Part shown: in pieces, positions 35,989-45,336 of the stretch | How the letters are laid out: every line of letters begins with the position of its first letter | How positions within the stretch are numbered: position 1 is the first letter of the stretch | NCBI RefSeq assembly: GCF_014495845.1 | Contig: NZ_CP061080.1 | Location: forward strand, 5,074,001-5,138,000 | Direction of reading: 5' to 3' | DNA from: Aquibium microcysteis | GTDB lineage: Bacteria > Pseudomonadota > Alphaproteobacteria > Rhizobiales > Rhizobiaceae | DNA: 64,000 bases | Program-made: the position numbers and the translations under genes | The notes under the pieces: model-generated | Database searches by the model: none | Seen by the model: only the letters and a program-made list of their open reading frames with translations | What the model was told of the DNA's origin: nothing

Positions 35989-38900
35989 TCAGGGTTCGAT
36001 CTCGGTTAGGATGTCGAAGACCCGGCTGCCGAACTCCTTGAGCTGGGCGCCATCGGTGTTCTGCCGCAGGTCGAGGCGAACCAGCGCCCGGAACTCGTCC
36101 ATGTCCGTGGGCCGCTTCTTCAGGAGTTCGTCCAGCATGCTCTTGCGCAGCAGGCCGGTCGTCGGATCGGCGTCCGGAAAAAGGAGCTTGATCCTGCGCT
36201 CGCGCAGGTCGATGAGCCGGGCGCGGGCCTGATCGACCGAAATGCCACCCGACGCCGGTGCCGCCGGCGCTTCGTCACCGAAGAGCGTGCCCTGGGCAGG
36301 GCCGGCCGGCTGGTCGGACGGTCCGGCCTCGCCTGCCTCGCCCGTCACCGCCGCGGCCGCTTCCGCCGCGACCTCGTCGCGGGATGGGCCGGCGGCCTCC
36401 GGCTCGCCGGCCGGCGCGTCCGGCCTCTTTCCGAGCCGTCTGTCCCGGGCCTGCCGCCGCGCCGCCACGAGCCGCTCCAGCTCTCGGCAGACACGGGCGA
36501 GTTCCGCGTCGGGATCGCGGAACCAGTCGGTCGACCAGACCCGGATCATGTTCCAGCCGAGGTTCTCCAGGATTTCCTGGCGCAGGCGGTCGCGGTCGCG
36601 GGCCGACATCTCGGAGTGGTAGGCCGCGCCGTCGCATTCCACCGCCGCGACGAACTCGCCGGGAACGTCGGGGTCGCGCACGCCGATGTCGATGAAGAAG
36701 TTGGCGACGCCCACTTGCGGCACGCAGTCCCAGCCCCTCTCGCGAAGGCCTTCGAGGACGGCGTCCTCGAAATCGCTGTCGGGGTCCTTCGGCGCGACGC
36801 GGGGCTCGCCGCCGAGCCGGCCGGTCTCGGCATAGTCGAGGAACTGCTTCAGCGCGCGCAGGCCACGGTCGGCGCCTTCCTTCGGCACCACGTCGGAGGC
36901 GCGCATCGAGCTGAAGATCTCCATCCTTTCCTTGGCGCGGGTGAAGAGCACGTTGAGACGGCGCCAGCCCGTCTCCTGGTTTATCGGCCCGAAACGCTGC
37001 GGCGTCCGGCCGCCGGCCGAAGCGGGGCCGTAGGTCATGGAGATCATGATGACGTCTCGCTCGTCGCCCTGGACGTTCTCGAGGTTCTTGACGAAGAACG
37101 GCTCGGCGCCCGACCCGCTCTCGGCCTCGGCGAGCACCTTGGCGAGGTTCGGATCGGCATCGGCCAGCGCGGCGAGTTCGTCGGCGATGCGCTGCGTCTG
37201 CTTGATGTTCATCGCCACGACGCCGAGGCTGCGGCTCCGGTTCTCCACGAGGAAGCGCGCCGCCGCCTGCGCCACGGCACGCGCCTCCTGCGCGTTCACG
37301 CCCTTCGTCGTCACGCCGTCGGGGAGGAAGGTCCAGCCGATGCCGAAGCGCCCGGCCTGGCCGGCGGGCGACGGGAAGACGATCAGCTCGTCCTTGTAGA
37401 ACTGCCGGTTGGAGAAGGCGATCAGCGCCTCGTGGCGCGAACGGTAGTGCCATTTCAGCATGCGCCGCTCGAAGATGGCGGATGCGAGTTCGAGGATGCT
37501 CTTGCTGTCCTCGGCCAGCGTGACCTCCTCGTCCTCCTCCTCGTCGGCGCGGTCGGCGATCCGGTCGAAGAAGGAGGTGGGAGGCAACTGCTTCGGGTCG
37601 CCGACGACGATGGCCTGGCCGCCGCGCGCGAGCGCGCCGATGGCATCTTCCGGCCGCATCTGCGAGGCCTCGTCCATGATCACCAGATCGAACGTCAGCG
37701 TGCCCGGCGCGATGTACTGGGCGACCGACAGCGGCCCCATCATGAAGCAGGGCTTCAGGGCCTGGACGGCCCGTCCCGCGCGATGGACGAGCTGGCGGAT
37801 CGGGATGTGGCCCTTCTGCTTGCCGATCTCGTGGGTGACCAGCGCCATGTCGGTCCGCTCCGAAACGCGTCCCGACGACTTTCCCGCCGGCGGCTGCCGT
37901 TCGACGAGCCGGGCGGCGATGGCGGAGCGGCGCAGTTCCATGACCTGCGCGTCGATCGCGCGGTACTCGTCGCGCAGCGCGTCGAGGGTCTTGCCGGAGG
38001 CGGCGTGGAGGGACGGCGCCTCCGCGAAGGCCCGGCGCGCCAGCGCGTCGAAGACGAGGAAGTCGAGGCACAGCGGCAGAAGCCCGGCGTCGAGCGATCC
38101 GGCCCCCGCCGCGCGCGCCAGGTCGCGTTCGGGCCCCTGTTCGCAGGCGCGGCGGAACCGGTCGAAATCGAGCCATTGCGGCAGGAGTTCCGGGCGTGCG
38201 GCCGCCCGGCGTGCCCGCGCCGCCACGTCCGCAAGCGCCGGTGCCGGACCGCCGAACCAGAGCGCCGCGTCGAGGCCGGTGTCGGCCACGACTGCCGCTT
38301 CCGCCGCCATGCAGGCCTGCGCGGCATCGGCGCAGGCACCGACCTGCGAGCGCAGGCGGGTCCAGGCGCCGTCCTCGGCTGCCGCGGCCGCGAGCGCCTC
38401 CAGCGAGCCGAGCTCCGCCGCGGCCACCAGCGACTCCCAGAAGGTCGGGCCGCTCCTCGATCCGGGCGGAGACCGGCGCAGTTCGTCGAGCGCCGCCATG
38501 GTCTCGTCGGTGCACAGCCGGCCGAGGCGCGCCAGCGCGTCCTCGCCGAGGCGCACGAGGACGCCGCCGATCGGTCCGGGCAGGGCCGAGCGGACGCTGG
38601 CCGCCCATTCGGCAACCGCCAGGACGGGGCGGAAGTCGAAGGAGGCCTCGCGCGCGCCGTCGCCCAGCCGCTCGTCCACGATGCGGTCGGCCCGCAGGGC
38701 CTCCAGGTCGAGCAGGAGCGTCCGCAGCTCCGCCAGCCGCGCCGACCGCTCCGCCGCCTTCGCCCTGAGATGCGCCGGGCGCGCGAGCTGTTCCCACCGC
38801 GCGGCGGCCGCACGCCAGCGCCGGCCGAAGCGGGCGAAGAAGCCCCTCTGGCCGAGCGCGGCCGACCATTCCTCGAGATCGTCGGGGGCGGCCGAGAAGG

Positions 38901-40980
38901 CGTCGCTCCGGAAGACCTCGCGCAGCCCGGTCTGCGTCCGGTCGAGGCGCGACATCCGCTCGGCCTGCGCCCGGACCCAAGCCACGGCCTCCGGCGACAG
39001 GAGGAACGCGTTGCGCCGCGCGAGCCCCTCGGACGGAACGGCGCGGGCCGCCGGCAGCAGGGTTGCGAGAACCGCCAGGCCCGTCGCGGACCGAGGGAGG
39101 GCCTTGCCCGTCACGGCCTCCACCTCCGCCGCGACCGCCTCGGCCTGCAGCGCGGGTACGCGCAGCGCATCGAGAGCCTGCAGGCGGTCGGGCGCCACGA
39201 CGATGGCTGAGGGCTCCATCTCGGGCAGCCCCGCGCCGCTGAGGGCAGAGGCGCAGGAGTGGGCCGCATCGGCCCAGCCCGAGACCAGCGCGGCGACGCG
39301 GTCGCGGTCGTGCGGCAGCACCGCCAGGGCGGAGACCCCGGCCCAGGGATGTTCGTGCGCCGCACCCGCGACGCCGAGATCCCGGTAGGCGGAGGCGAGG
39401 TGGCCGAGCCGCCCCCTGGCGTCGGCGAGGTCGGCCCAGCCGAGCGCCTCCGGCTTCTCGACCTGGCTGCCGCTCGCTTCCAGCGCCGCGAGGCTCGGCC
39501 CGAGCCGGCGCCGCGCCCGGCCCGCCCGCATCAGGGCCTCGCCCACGGTCAGGTCACGGAACGCGCCGGCGGGACCGCCGATGGTCTCGACATAATCCGA
39601 CAGCTTCCGGCGCCGGTCGGCAAGGCGCGACAGCGCCGCCTCGAGGTCCCGCGACGGGCGGGTCCGTCCCGCGAGCTTCACGCGGTCGCCGATGTCGTCC
39701 AGCACCTCCGTCTTGCGGGTCTTGTGGCTGTGCAGCTCGAGGCAGAAGTCGCCGAGCCCGAGCTCGCGCAGCCTGCGGCGCACGACCTCCAGCGCCGCCA
39801 GCTTCTCCGCCACGAAGAGCACCGTCCTGCCGTCGGCGAGCGCCGCGGCGACGAGATTGGTGATGGTCTGCGACTTGCCGGTGCCGGGCGGTCCCTCGAT
39901 GACGAGGTTGCGCCCGGCGAGCGCGGTCTGCAGCGCCTCGCACTGCGATCCGTCCGCCCGGTCGACGAGGTCGAGCGCCAGATCGCGCGCCTGCGCCGCC
40001 TCGGGCGACGGGTCGACCCCGGCGAAGGACCGCGGCGGCGCGCCCGTCTCGGCCTCGTCGCCCTCCAGGATGGTGCGCACCAGCGGATGGCCGTCGATCG
40101 GCGCGTGCCCGGGCCACCGCTCCGGATCGAGGTCGAGATAGAGCAGGATCTTGCCGAACTCGAACAGGCCGAGCGTGACGTAGCGGCGAACGATCCAGTC
40201 CGACCTGTGGCGGACGGCGCGCCCCACCTCGGCAAGGAAGTCCGCGATCGTCTGGCCGTCCCGGAGGGCGGGCAGGCTGATGGCGAACTCGTCGAGCTTC
40301 TTCTGCAGCGACAGGTTGGGCTGCAGCTCTTCCCCGGTCCAGCGGACGCGCGTGCGGTAGCGGCCGCCACGCGTCTGCTCGCGTTCGAGCTCGACCGGCA
40401 GCAGGAGGAGCGGCGCCTGGTGGGCCTTCGACGTCGCCTGGTCGCGCCATTCGAGGAAGCCGAACGCCATGTAGAGCATGTTGGCGCCGCTCTCCTCGAT
40501 GGCCGTGCGGGCGGAGGAGCGGATCTTGCGCAGCCGCGCGTCGAGCTCGTCGGGATAGTGCAGGGTCTGGATCTTCCGGTCGGCGTGCCGCTCGGACCGG
40601 AGGAAACTGTCGGTCTCGACCGGCAGGTCGTGGTCGGTGCCGATCCCGAGATGGCGTGCCCAGACCGCAGCCTCCGGGCGTTTCGGCTCCGGCGCCTCGC
40701 CGGCGCGGGGAACCGCGTCGTGCCGCGCGTGCCACTCGTCGAGTTCCCGCCGCGAGGGCTCCGGAACCGCCTCGAAGGTGAAGGGATCACCGTCGAGCAG
40801 GCCCGCGAAGAGCACCTCCGGAAGCTCGTCGACGACCCGCAGGCACGAGGCGCGCGGATGCCGGAAGCTCAGCATCTTGTTGGTCGTCGACAGGTCGAGC
40901 AGCTTGGTGCGCAGCCGCTCCAGCCGCTCGGCCGCGACCGCGCTCCGCCGGGGGCCGCGGCCCTGATCCAGAACATCCAT
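35989..40980 (-). CDS. DUF4011-SF1 (Upf1-like) helicase-Vsr-like nuclease fusion
   Basis: This 1,663-aa protein begins with a DUF4011 domain (RLRTKLLDLSTTNKMLSFRH). Walker A GPPGTGKSQTITNLV is near residue 365 and Walker B LVIMDEASQMRPED near 1100, followed by VGDPKQLPPTSFFD and TRAKERMEIFSSM; about 700 residues of mostly helical sequence separate the two halves of the helicase. Near residues 1405-1510 a Vsr/DUF559-type nuclease is visible (DIGVRDPD, VAAVECDGAAYHS, ENLGWNMIRVWSTDWF). A DUF3320-like tail ends the protein. ATG 40980 was preferred over 41028 (16 residues longer) because GGGAGG lies nearby. Homologues cluster in defence islands; this one abuts McrBC. Confidence 0.9.
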   Translation of the reverse strand: MDVLDQGRGPRRSAVAAERLERLRTKLLDLSTTNKMLSFRHPRASCLRVVDELPEVLFAGLLDGDPFTFEAVPEPSRRELDEWHARHDAVPRAGEAPEPKRPEAAVWARHLGIGTDHDLPVETDSFLRSERHADRKIQTLHYPDELDARLRKIRSSARTAIEESGANMLYMAFGFLEWRDQATSKAHQAPLLLLPVELEREQTRGGRYRTRVRWTGEELQPNLSLQKKLDEFAISLPALRDGQTIADFLAEVGRAVRHRSDWIVRRYVTLGLFEFGKILLYLDLDPERWPGHAPIDGHPLVRTILEGDEAETGAPPRSFAGVDPSPEAAQARDLALDLVDRADGSQCEALQTALAGRNLVIEGPPGTGKSQTITNLVAAALADGRTVLFVAEKLAALEVVRRRLRELGLGDFCLELHSHKTRKTEVLDDIGDRVKLAGRTRPSRDLEAALSRLADRRRKLSDYVETIGGPAGAFRDLTVGEALMRAGRARRRLGPSLAALEASGSQVEKPEALGWADLADARGRLGHLASAYRDLGVAGAAHEHPWAGVSALAVLPHDRDRVAALVSGWADAAHSCASALSGAGLPEMEPSAIVVAPDRLQALDALRVPALQAEAVAAEVEAVTGKALPRSATGLAVLATLLPAARAVPSEGLARRNAFLLSPEAVAWVRAQAERMSRLDRTQTGLREVFRSDAFSAAPDDLEEWSAALGQRGFFARFGRRWRAAAARWEQLARPAHLRAKAAERSARLAELRTLLLDLEALRADRIVDERLGDGAREASFDFRPVLAVAEWAASVRSALPGPIGGVLVRLGEDALARLGRLCTDETMAALDELRRSPPGSRSGPTFWESLVAAAELGSLEALAAAAAEDGAWTRLRSQVGACADAAQACMAAEAAVVADTGLDAALWFGGPAPALADVAARARRAAARPELLPQWLDFDRFRRACEQGPERDLARAAGAGSLDAGLLPLCLDFLVFDALARRAFAEAPSLHAASGKTLDALRDEYRAIDAQVMELRRSAIAARLVERQPPAGKSSGRVSERTDMALVTHEIGKQKGHIPIRQLVHRAGRAVQALKPCFMMGPLSVAQYIAPGTLTFDLVIMDEASQMRPEDAIGALARGGQAIVVGDPKQLPPTSFFDRIADRADEEEDEEVTLAEDSKSILELASAIFERRMLKWHYRSRHEALIAFSNRQFYKDELIVFPSPAGQAGRFGIGWTFLPDGVTTKGVNAQEARAVAQAAARFLVENRSRSLGVVAMNIKQTQRIADELAALADADPNLAKVLAEAESGSGAEPFFVKNLENVQGDERDVIMISMTYGPASAGGRTPQRFGPINQETGWRRLNVLFTRAKERMEIFSSMRASDVVPKEGADRGLRALKQFLDYAETGRLGGEPRVAPKDPDSDFEDAVLEGLRERGWDCVPQVGVANFFIDIGVRDPDVPGEFVAAVECDGAAYHSEMSARDRDRLRQEILENLGWNMIRVWSTDWFRDPDAELARVCRELERLVAARRQARDRRLGKRPDAPAGEPEAAGPSRDEVAAEAAAAVTGEAGEAGPSDQPAGPAQGTLFGDEAPAAPASGGISVDQARARLIDLRERRIKLLFPDADPTTGLLRKSMLDELLKKRPTDMDEFRALVRLDLRQNTDGAQLKEFGSRVFDILTEIEP

Positions 40981-41167
40981 CGCGCCAGACGCCTCCCGCC
41001 CCCGCACGACCCGCGTGCTTTCCCGCATGAGAATAGGTCGCCGCTCCCGGCGCGCTACCAGGTTGCAGGTTCGCCGATGCCCGCCGGACGATCAAGCCGC
41101 GCCGGCAGACGGTCCACAAGCGGGAGGGCGTCGACGCGTCGCGACCGGTGGAGGACCCAGCGGCGGA

Positions 41168-42490
41168 TCAGGCGCCGGCACCACGACGCGCGGCTGACGG
41201 CGCCGTCAGGTCGGTTAGTCTCTGCACGACCGCCGCCGTGCCCGGCAGGAGATCGACGCTGGCGACCCGCAGCCGTTCGCCGCCGCTCTGGATCGTGTAT
41301 CCGACCTCCAGCGCCTCAGGCCCGAGTCCGGCATGATGGGGATAGAGCAGCATCACGTCCCGGCAATCGTACAACCGGGCATAGGCCATCATCTGATAGA
41401 CGTCGGCCTGCGACACACCGCGCTTCCCGTCTTCGGGATTTCGCCCGACCAGCTTCCACTTCGTGTCGATCAGCATGACCGTCTCGCCATTCCGCGTGAC
41501 GAGAATGTCGGGCCTCGTGCGGAAGCGCTCGCTGCCGGACCCCTCCTCCACGAGACAGGAGCGAAGACCGCTCTGCGCGCGCACTGTCATGGGCGTGTCT
41601 CGCAGCGCCCGACGCGCGAGGGTGGCGATGTAGGCCTCGAACAGGTCGTTCATGGCAAAGAGCAAGGTGATTCCCTCTCCGCCCTTCGCATGGTGGTCGG
41701 TGCGCTGCCATTCGCGCTTCAGGAAGAGCCTCGCCAGATCCAGGAGCCTTTCCCAGCGACGATTGGTCCGGTCGATGCGAACGTCGCTCCAGGGAAGGGC
41801 GCCTGCGGGAACGTCGCTCACGTCCGCCAGGAGAAACCGCAGTTCGTCGAGGCGGCGCTGGGTTTCCACTGCGCGGGCATGGCGGCGCAGCATCGAGACG
41901 CAGGCCTTCATGATGCGCAGGAGAGGGGTGTCCGGCGCCAGGGAATCGAAACGGCAGGCAAGTCGGTCCGGGCGCACCGCGTGATGGGTGAACTGCCGGA
42001 CGACGTCGAGCCGGCCGCGGAGCGTGAGCAGGTCCTCCTGCCGGGCCTGATAGGCGCGGGGAAGGCCGCGGCGGGATTCAGCCAGGAGCCGGTCGGCGAA
42101 GAGACGGATCAGGATGTCGAGCAGGGTTTCCTTCTGGCGCGCCATCGCCAGTGCCGGTCCATGTCCGAGCTCGAGGCCGAGCGCGACGTCGAGCATGGAG
42201 ACGAGGCGGGCGCGGATCGTCTCGTCCTTGTCGTCGGCGGCATTGTCGATCTTGGGCAGGATTTCGAGACTGCACCCCGGTGCTGCGATGACGCCGACGA
42301 CCTGCTGCGCGATCAGTTCGTTGCGACCGTGGACGAGGATGTTCGTCCCCTGTCCGGTGGCCAGTGGATGCCGCCAGGCGGCGCGCAGGAGGGCGTCCGC
42401 CTCGCTTCGGGAGTAGGTGTTCTCAGGCTGGGGGCCGGCGCCGCCATGCACGCCGACGCGCCCCCACTCGCGGACCGTCAGATGCGTCAT
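41168..42490 (-). CDS. mcrC: McrC-like restriction subunit
   Basis: This 440-aa protein has the McrC layout: an N-terminal OB-like region, SLEILPKIDNAA, then RGRLDVVRQFTHH, and a C-terminal PD-(D/E)xK nuclease (TRPDILVTRNGETVMLIDTKWK, then QADVYQMMAYARLY). The catalytic Asp and the D-x-K triad are present. McrC is the nuclease partner of the McrB GTPase and cuts modified DNA. It lies 34 bp after mcrB on the minus strand. Confidence 0.9.
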   Translation of the reverse strand: MTHLTVREWGRVGVHGGAGPQPENTYSRSEADALLRAAWRHPLATGQGTNILVHGRNELIAQQVVGVIAAPGCSLEILPKIDNAADDKDETIRARLVSMLDVALGLELGHGPALAMARQKETLLDILIRLFADRLLAESRRGLPRAYQARQEDLLTLRGRLDVVRQFTHHAVRPDRLACRFDSLAPDTPLLRIMKACVSMLRRHARAVETQRRLDELRFLLADVSDVPAGALPWSDVRIDRTNRRWERLLDLARLFLKREWQRTDHHAKGGEGITLLFAMNDLFEAYIATLARRALRDTPMTVRAQSGLRSCLVEEGSGSERFRTRPDILVTRNGETVMLIDTKWKLVGRNPEDGKRGVSQADVYQMMAYARLYDCRDVMLLYPHHAGLGPEALEVGYTIQSGGERLRVASVDLLPGTAAVVQRLTDLTAPSAARRGAGA

Positions 42491-42524
42491 GGCCGGAGGC
42501 GCACGGTCGGGAGCGAGTGCCCGA

Positions 42525-44927
42525 TCACGCGCCTGGCTCCACCGCGACAGCCGCCTTCCCGGTCAATCGGGCATAGGCTCCCGGCTCGAACGGCGTGCGG
42601 ACAGACCAGCTCGGCAACCGATCACCGTCGATACCGGGAGGCGGGTCGATCTCTGTCTTCCGGATGAAGCCGTCCCCGAGCACCGCATGGAGCCGGCTCC
42701 AGTCCTCGAAGAAGTATTCCTGGAGCAGCGGGATGACCTTGTCCCGCATGACGGCATCGACGTCCGCGACGGTCGCGCAGCCCATGAAGAAGGCGTGGCC
42801 GATGCGGTGTTCGCGATCGATCAGGTATTCGATGCGCCGGTTGATGGCCGTCAGGACGCCGACGAGATCGACCCCGGTCCGTTTGCTCGCATCCGCGAGA
42901 AGATCGGGTATCGGCTCCATCTCCCGGAAGACGAAACGCCGGCGCAGCGCGGTGTCGAGCAGTGCGATGGAGCGGTCCGCGGTGTTCATCGTGCCGATGA
43001 TGTGGAGATTGGCCGGAACGCCGAAGTTCGGCTTCTTCGAATAGGGCAGCGTCAGAGTCAGTTCGTTGGGCATTCCGAGCCGCTTGTCCGGCTCGATGAG
43101 AGTGATGAGTTCGCCGAAGACCTTGGAGATGTTGGCGCGGTTGATCTCGTCGATGACGAGCACGTGCTGGTCGGGCAGGCCAGCGCGGACGGTGCCGGTG
43201 TCGCCGTCACCATCGGCGCTGCCGGCGACCAGTCGGCCGAGTGCGGGCAGTTTCAGGCGATTCGCCTGGAGCTGGTACAGCGTGCGCATGGTGAACCTGC
43301 CGTCGATGATGGTGTCGAGGGGCAATGGTTCGTCGAGCGTCAGGAGCCAGCGGACATCGCGGCGATGCGCGTAGTAGCCCGCGGCCGAAGGTTCGAACTG
43401 ATACTCGCCCGTCACCTCGGCGATGGCCCTGAAGGCCGTGTTGCCGTGAGGCACGATGACGATGTCGCCCACCCGCATGTCACAGCGAAACTGCGCCGTC
43501 TGGGTCCAGTTGCTCGGCGTGGCGTCGCCCGGGTTCCGTGCCATCCATTCCGCCTTGATCGCTTCGGGCGTGGAAAAGCGCGCCGGGCTCCAGTCGATGG
43601 AGCCACCCCAGCCGAGGGCGACGTAGTTGCCGGCGACAGCGGCTTCGTAGACGTCGTCTTCCGTGCCGATGGCCCCCTGTCCCATCTTCCAGAAGCGGCG
43701 ACCCGAGAAATCGAATGCAGGTGCTCCGGGAGGAGGAACGTTTCGCGTGCGGGCCAGATCGGCGAGCGCGCAGATTTCGCGGAAGAGCCCGGCGCGGGCT
43801 TCGAGCCGGAAGCCGGCCGACGCGCCTTCGCTCTCGCCCGTTTCGGGTCGAAGGCCTTCGACGAAGGTCTCGTAATCGTAGTTCTGATGGAAGGTGACGA
43901 AGGCAATCCGCTTCTGGTCGACCAGTTCGCGGTAGCGCTTCATCAGCGCCGCCCTCCCTTCGACCGTGTCCGGAACGTCTGTGCCGAGGTCGCAGAGCAA
44001 CACGGCTTCGTACGCGGTGCGATAGGTTTTTCCCGTACCGGGCGGGCCATAAAGGATGATGTTCTTCGGATCTGGTTTTGTCCCGGGCACTTCGTTTGCT
44101 CCTGCCGATCCTACAGATGGCTGCGCCTCGGACGCACCGGCGCCCCCTTCGTCCGGCCAGTAGCCGGGGCGTGGCGGCTGCGGCGGCCGCCATGAGCGGA
44201 TGGTGTCCTGCGCACGGTCGATGGCTGCCACGAACGCATCGGCGGATCCGGAATCGAACGGATAGCTGCCTTCAAGACCTACACGTTTGTTCTGATGGCT
44301 GAACTTGAGGAAGGCGCCATCCCGTCCGATCTCGAGATTGCCGAGTGTGCCTGGTGCCCTGTCATCCTCGGGCCTCTTCCGGCCGAAACGGATCTCCGGA
44401 ATTTTGGTATGGTACCAGTCGAGACCGGCATCATGCACGGCACGCGCCATCCGGCAGAATGCGGCACGCTGGTCTTCGGACCAGATCTTGCGCGCGTCAT
44501 AGAATTCGGGGTCGCCGTCGAACCGGGCGAGCAGGTCCTCGTCGTCACCGTCGTCATCGTCGGCTGCGGGGTCGTCGGCTGCCCCGTAGTTCGGATCGCG
44601 GTCGGCCAGAAAGTAGCCGTACTGGGTGAGCGCTGCGTGCAGGTTGCCGAGTTGACCCTTCGGGTTTTCGGACTGCGGAACGACCGACCGGACCGCCTCG
44701 GGATCAGCAGCGGGATCCCTCCTCAGGTCCGCCAGGCGCGACAGGAGATCGGGCCACCGTCCCGCATGGAACACCTCTTCGAGCGTCCTTTCTGCGAAGC
44801 CCAGTCCGGGCAGGCCGCGCTCGACCCTCTGGCACCGCCGGTATCGGCTGTTCCTGGCCTTATGTGCCAGGGGTATGCCTTTCCACTGCCGTGCTCCCAG
44901 CCAGGCACGGAACTCGGCTTCGCGCAT
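42525..44927 (-). CDS. mcrB: McrB-like AAA+ GTPase with inserted EVE-like domain
   Basis: This 800-aa protein has an unrecognised N-terminal region (1-285, with an acidic stretch at 117-131). Walker A GPPGTGKT is at 294-301, Walker B HVLVIDEINRANISKVFGE near 588-606, and the McrB signature GTMNTADRSIALLD near 645-658 with LRRRF after it. Between Walker A and Walker B about 140 extra residues (405-545) read like an EVE/YTH-type module: WKMGQGAIGTEDDVY, VALGWGGSIDW, CDMRVGDIVIVPHG, AIAEVTGEY, YAHRRDVRWL. EVE modules bind modified bases. GGGGGGACACTTC precedes the ATG. McrB assembles rings that drive McrC cleavage. Confidence 0.9.
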   Translation of the reverse strand: MREAEFRAWLGARQWKGIPLAHKARNSRYRRCQRVERGLPGLGFAERTLEEVFHAGRWPDLLSRLADLRRDPAADPEAVRSVVPQSENPKGQLGNLHAALTQYGYFLADRDPNYGAADDPAADDDDGDDEDLLARFDGDPEFYDARKIWSEDQRAAFCRMARAVHDAGLDWYHTKIPEIRFGRKRPEDDRAPGTLGNLEIGRDGAFLKFSHQNKRVGLEGSYPFDSGSADAFVAAIDRAQDTIRSWRPPQPPRPGYWPDEGGAGASEAQPSVGSAGANEVPGTKPDPKNIILYGPPGTGKTYRTAYEAVLLCDLGTDVPDTVEGRAALMKRYRELVDQKRIAFVTFHQNYDYETFVEGLRPETGESEGASAGFRLEARAGLFREICALADLARTRNVPPPGAPAFDFSGRRFWKMGQGAIGTEDDVYEAAVAGNYVALGWGGSIDWSPARFSTPEAIKAEWMARNPGDATPSNWTQTAQFRCDMRVGDIVIVPHGNTAFRAIAEVTGEYQFEPSAAGYYAHRRDVRWLLTLDEPLPLDTIIDGRFTMRTLYQLQANRLKLPALGRLVAGSADGDGDTGTVRAGLPDQHVLVIDEINRANISKVFGELITLIEPDKRLGMPNELTLTLPYSKKPNFGVPANLHIIGTMNTADRSIALLDTALRRRFVFREMEPIPDLLADASKRTGVDLVGVLTAINRRIEYLIDREHRIGHAFFMGCATVADVDAVMRDKVIPLLQEYFFEDWSRLHAVLGDGFIRKTEIDPPPGIDGDRLPSWSVRTPFEPGAYARLTGKAAVAVEPGA

Positions 44928-45336
44928 GAAGTGTCCCCCCGGTTCTCCACATCAGTGGAATGACGCGAACTACAAATAATGTCGGCAGCAACTCTTTGAT
45001 CTCGTCTGACGAAGACCATCCCTCCAAGCAACGATATCAGGAGCCGCGGGCGACTGAAACCCTTGCGTGTGATTGGTAAGCTGGCTCTTTCGCGATGATG
45101 CGCCGGGTCCGCCGGCAAAGAGGGCAGCAGGCGCGCGGGGCGGGGGATTGCGGCGCCGATCGCCGCACAGCAGCGGGCGGGGCTGTTGGCAAGTCCATCC
45201 GGAACTGTTTTTTCGGAGGTGCGGGCTTGTAAACTGGCGACCGGGATTGTTCAGTGTCGCCGCAGTTGTTGTTCGTTTCTCCGGCGCGGGATCTTCGTTG
45301 CAGAGCTTTTCATCCCGTGCCTGATGTCGCCGCTGC
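44928..45336. other. 409-bp divergent gap between mcrB and the exonuclease-RecQ-UvrD gene
   Basis: The stretch must contain promoters for both divergent defence genes. It is less GC-rich in its left part (44,960-45,020). No convincing -35/-10 pair, tRNA or small gene was found. A short inverted repeat GCGGCG...CGCCGC lies near 45,150-45,167. Confidence 0.6.

Noticed and set aside
36616..41478. Plus-strand frames of 640-864 codons opposite the DUF4011 helicase
   Set aside because: The minus-strand frame has complete helicase and nuclease motifs; the plus-strand frames are compositionally biased antisense.
44228..44260. tRNA-like GTTCGATTCCGG on the minus strand
   Set aside because: It lies within the mcrB coding sequence, and no acceptor or anticodon stem surrounds it.
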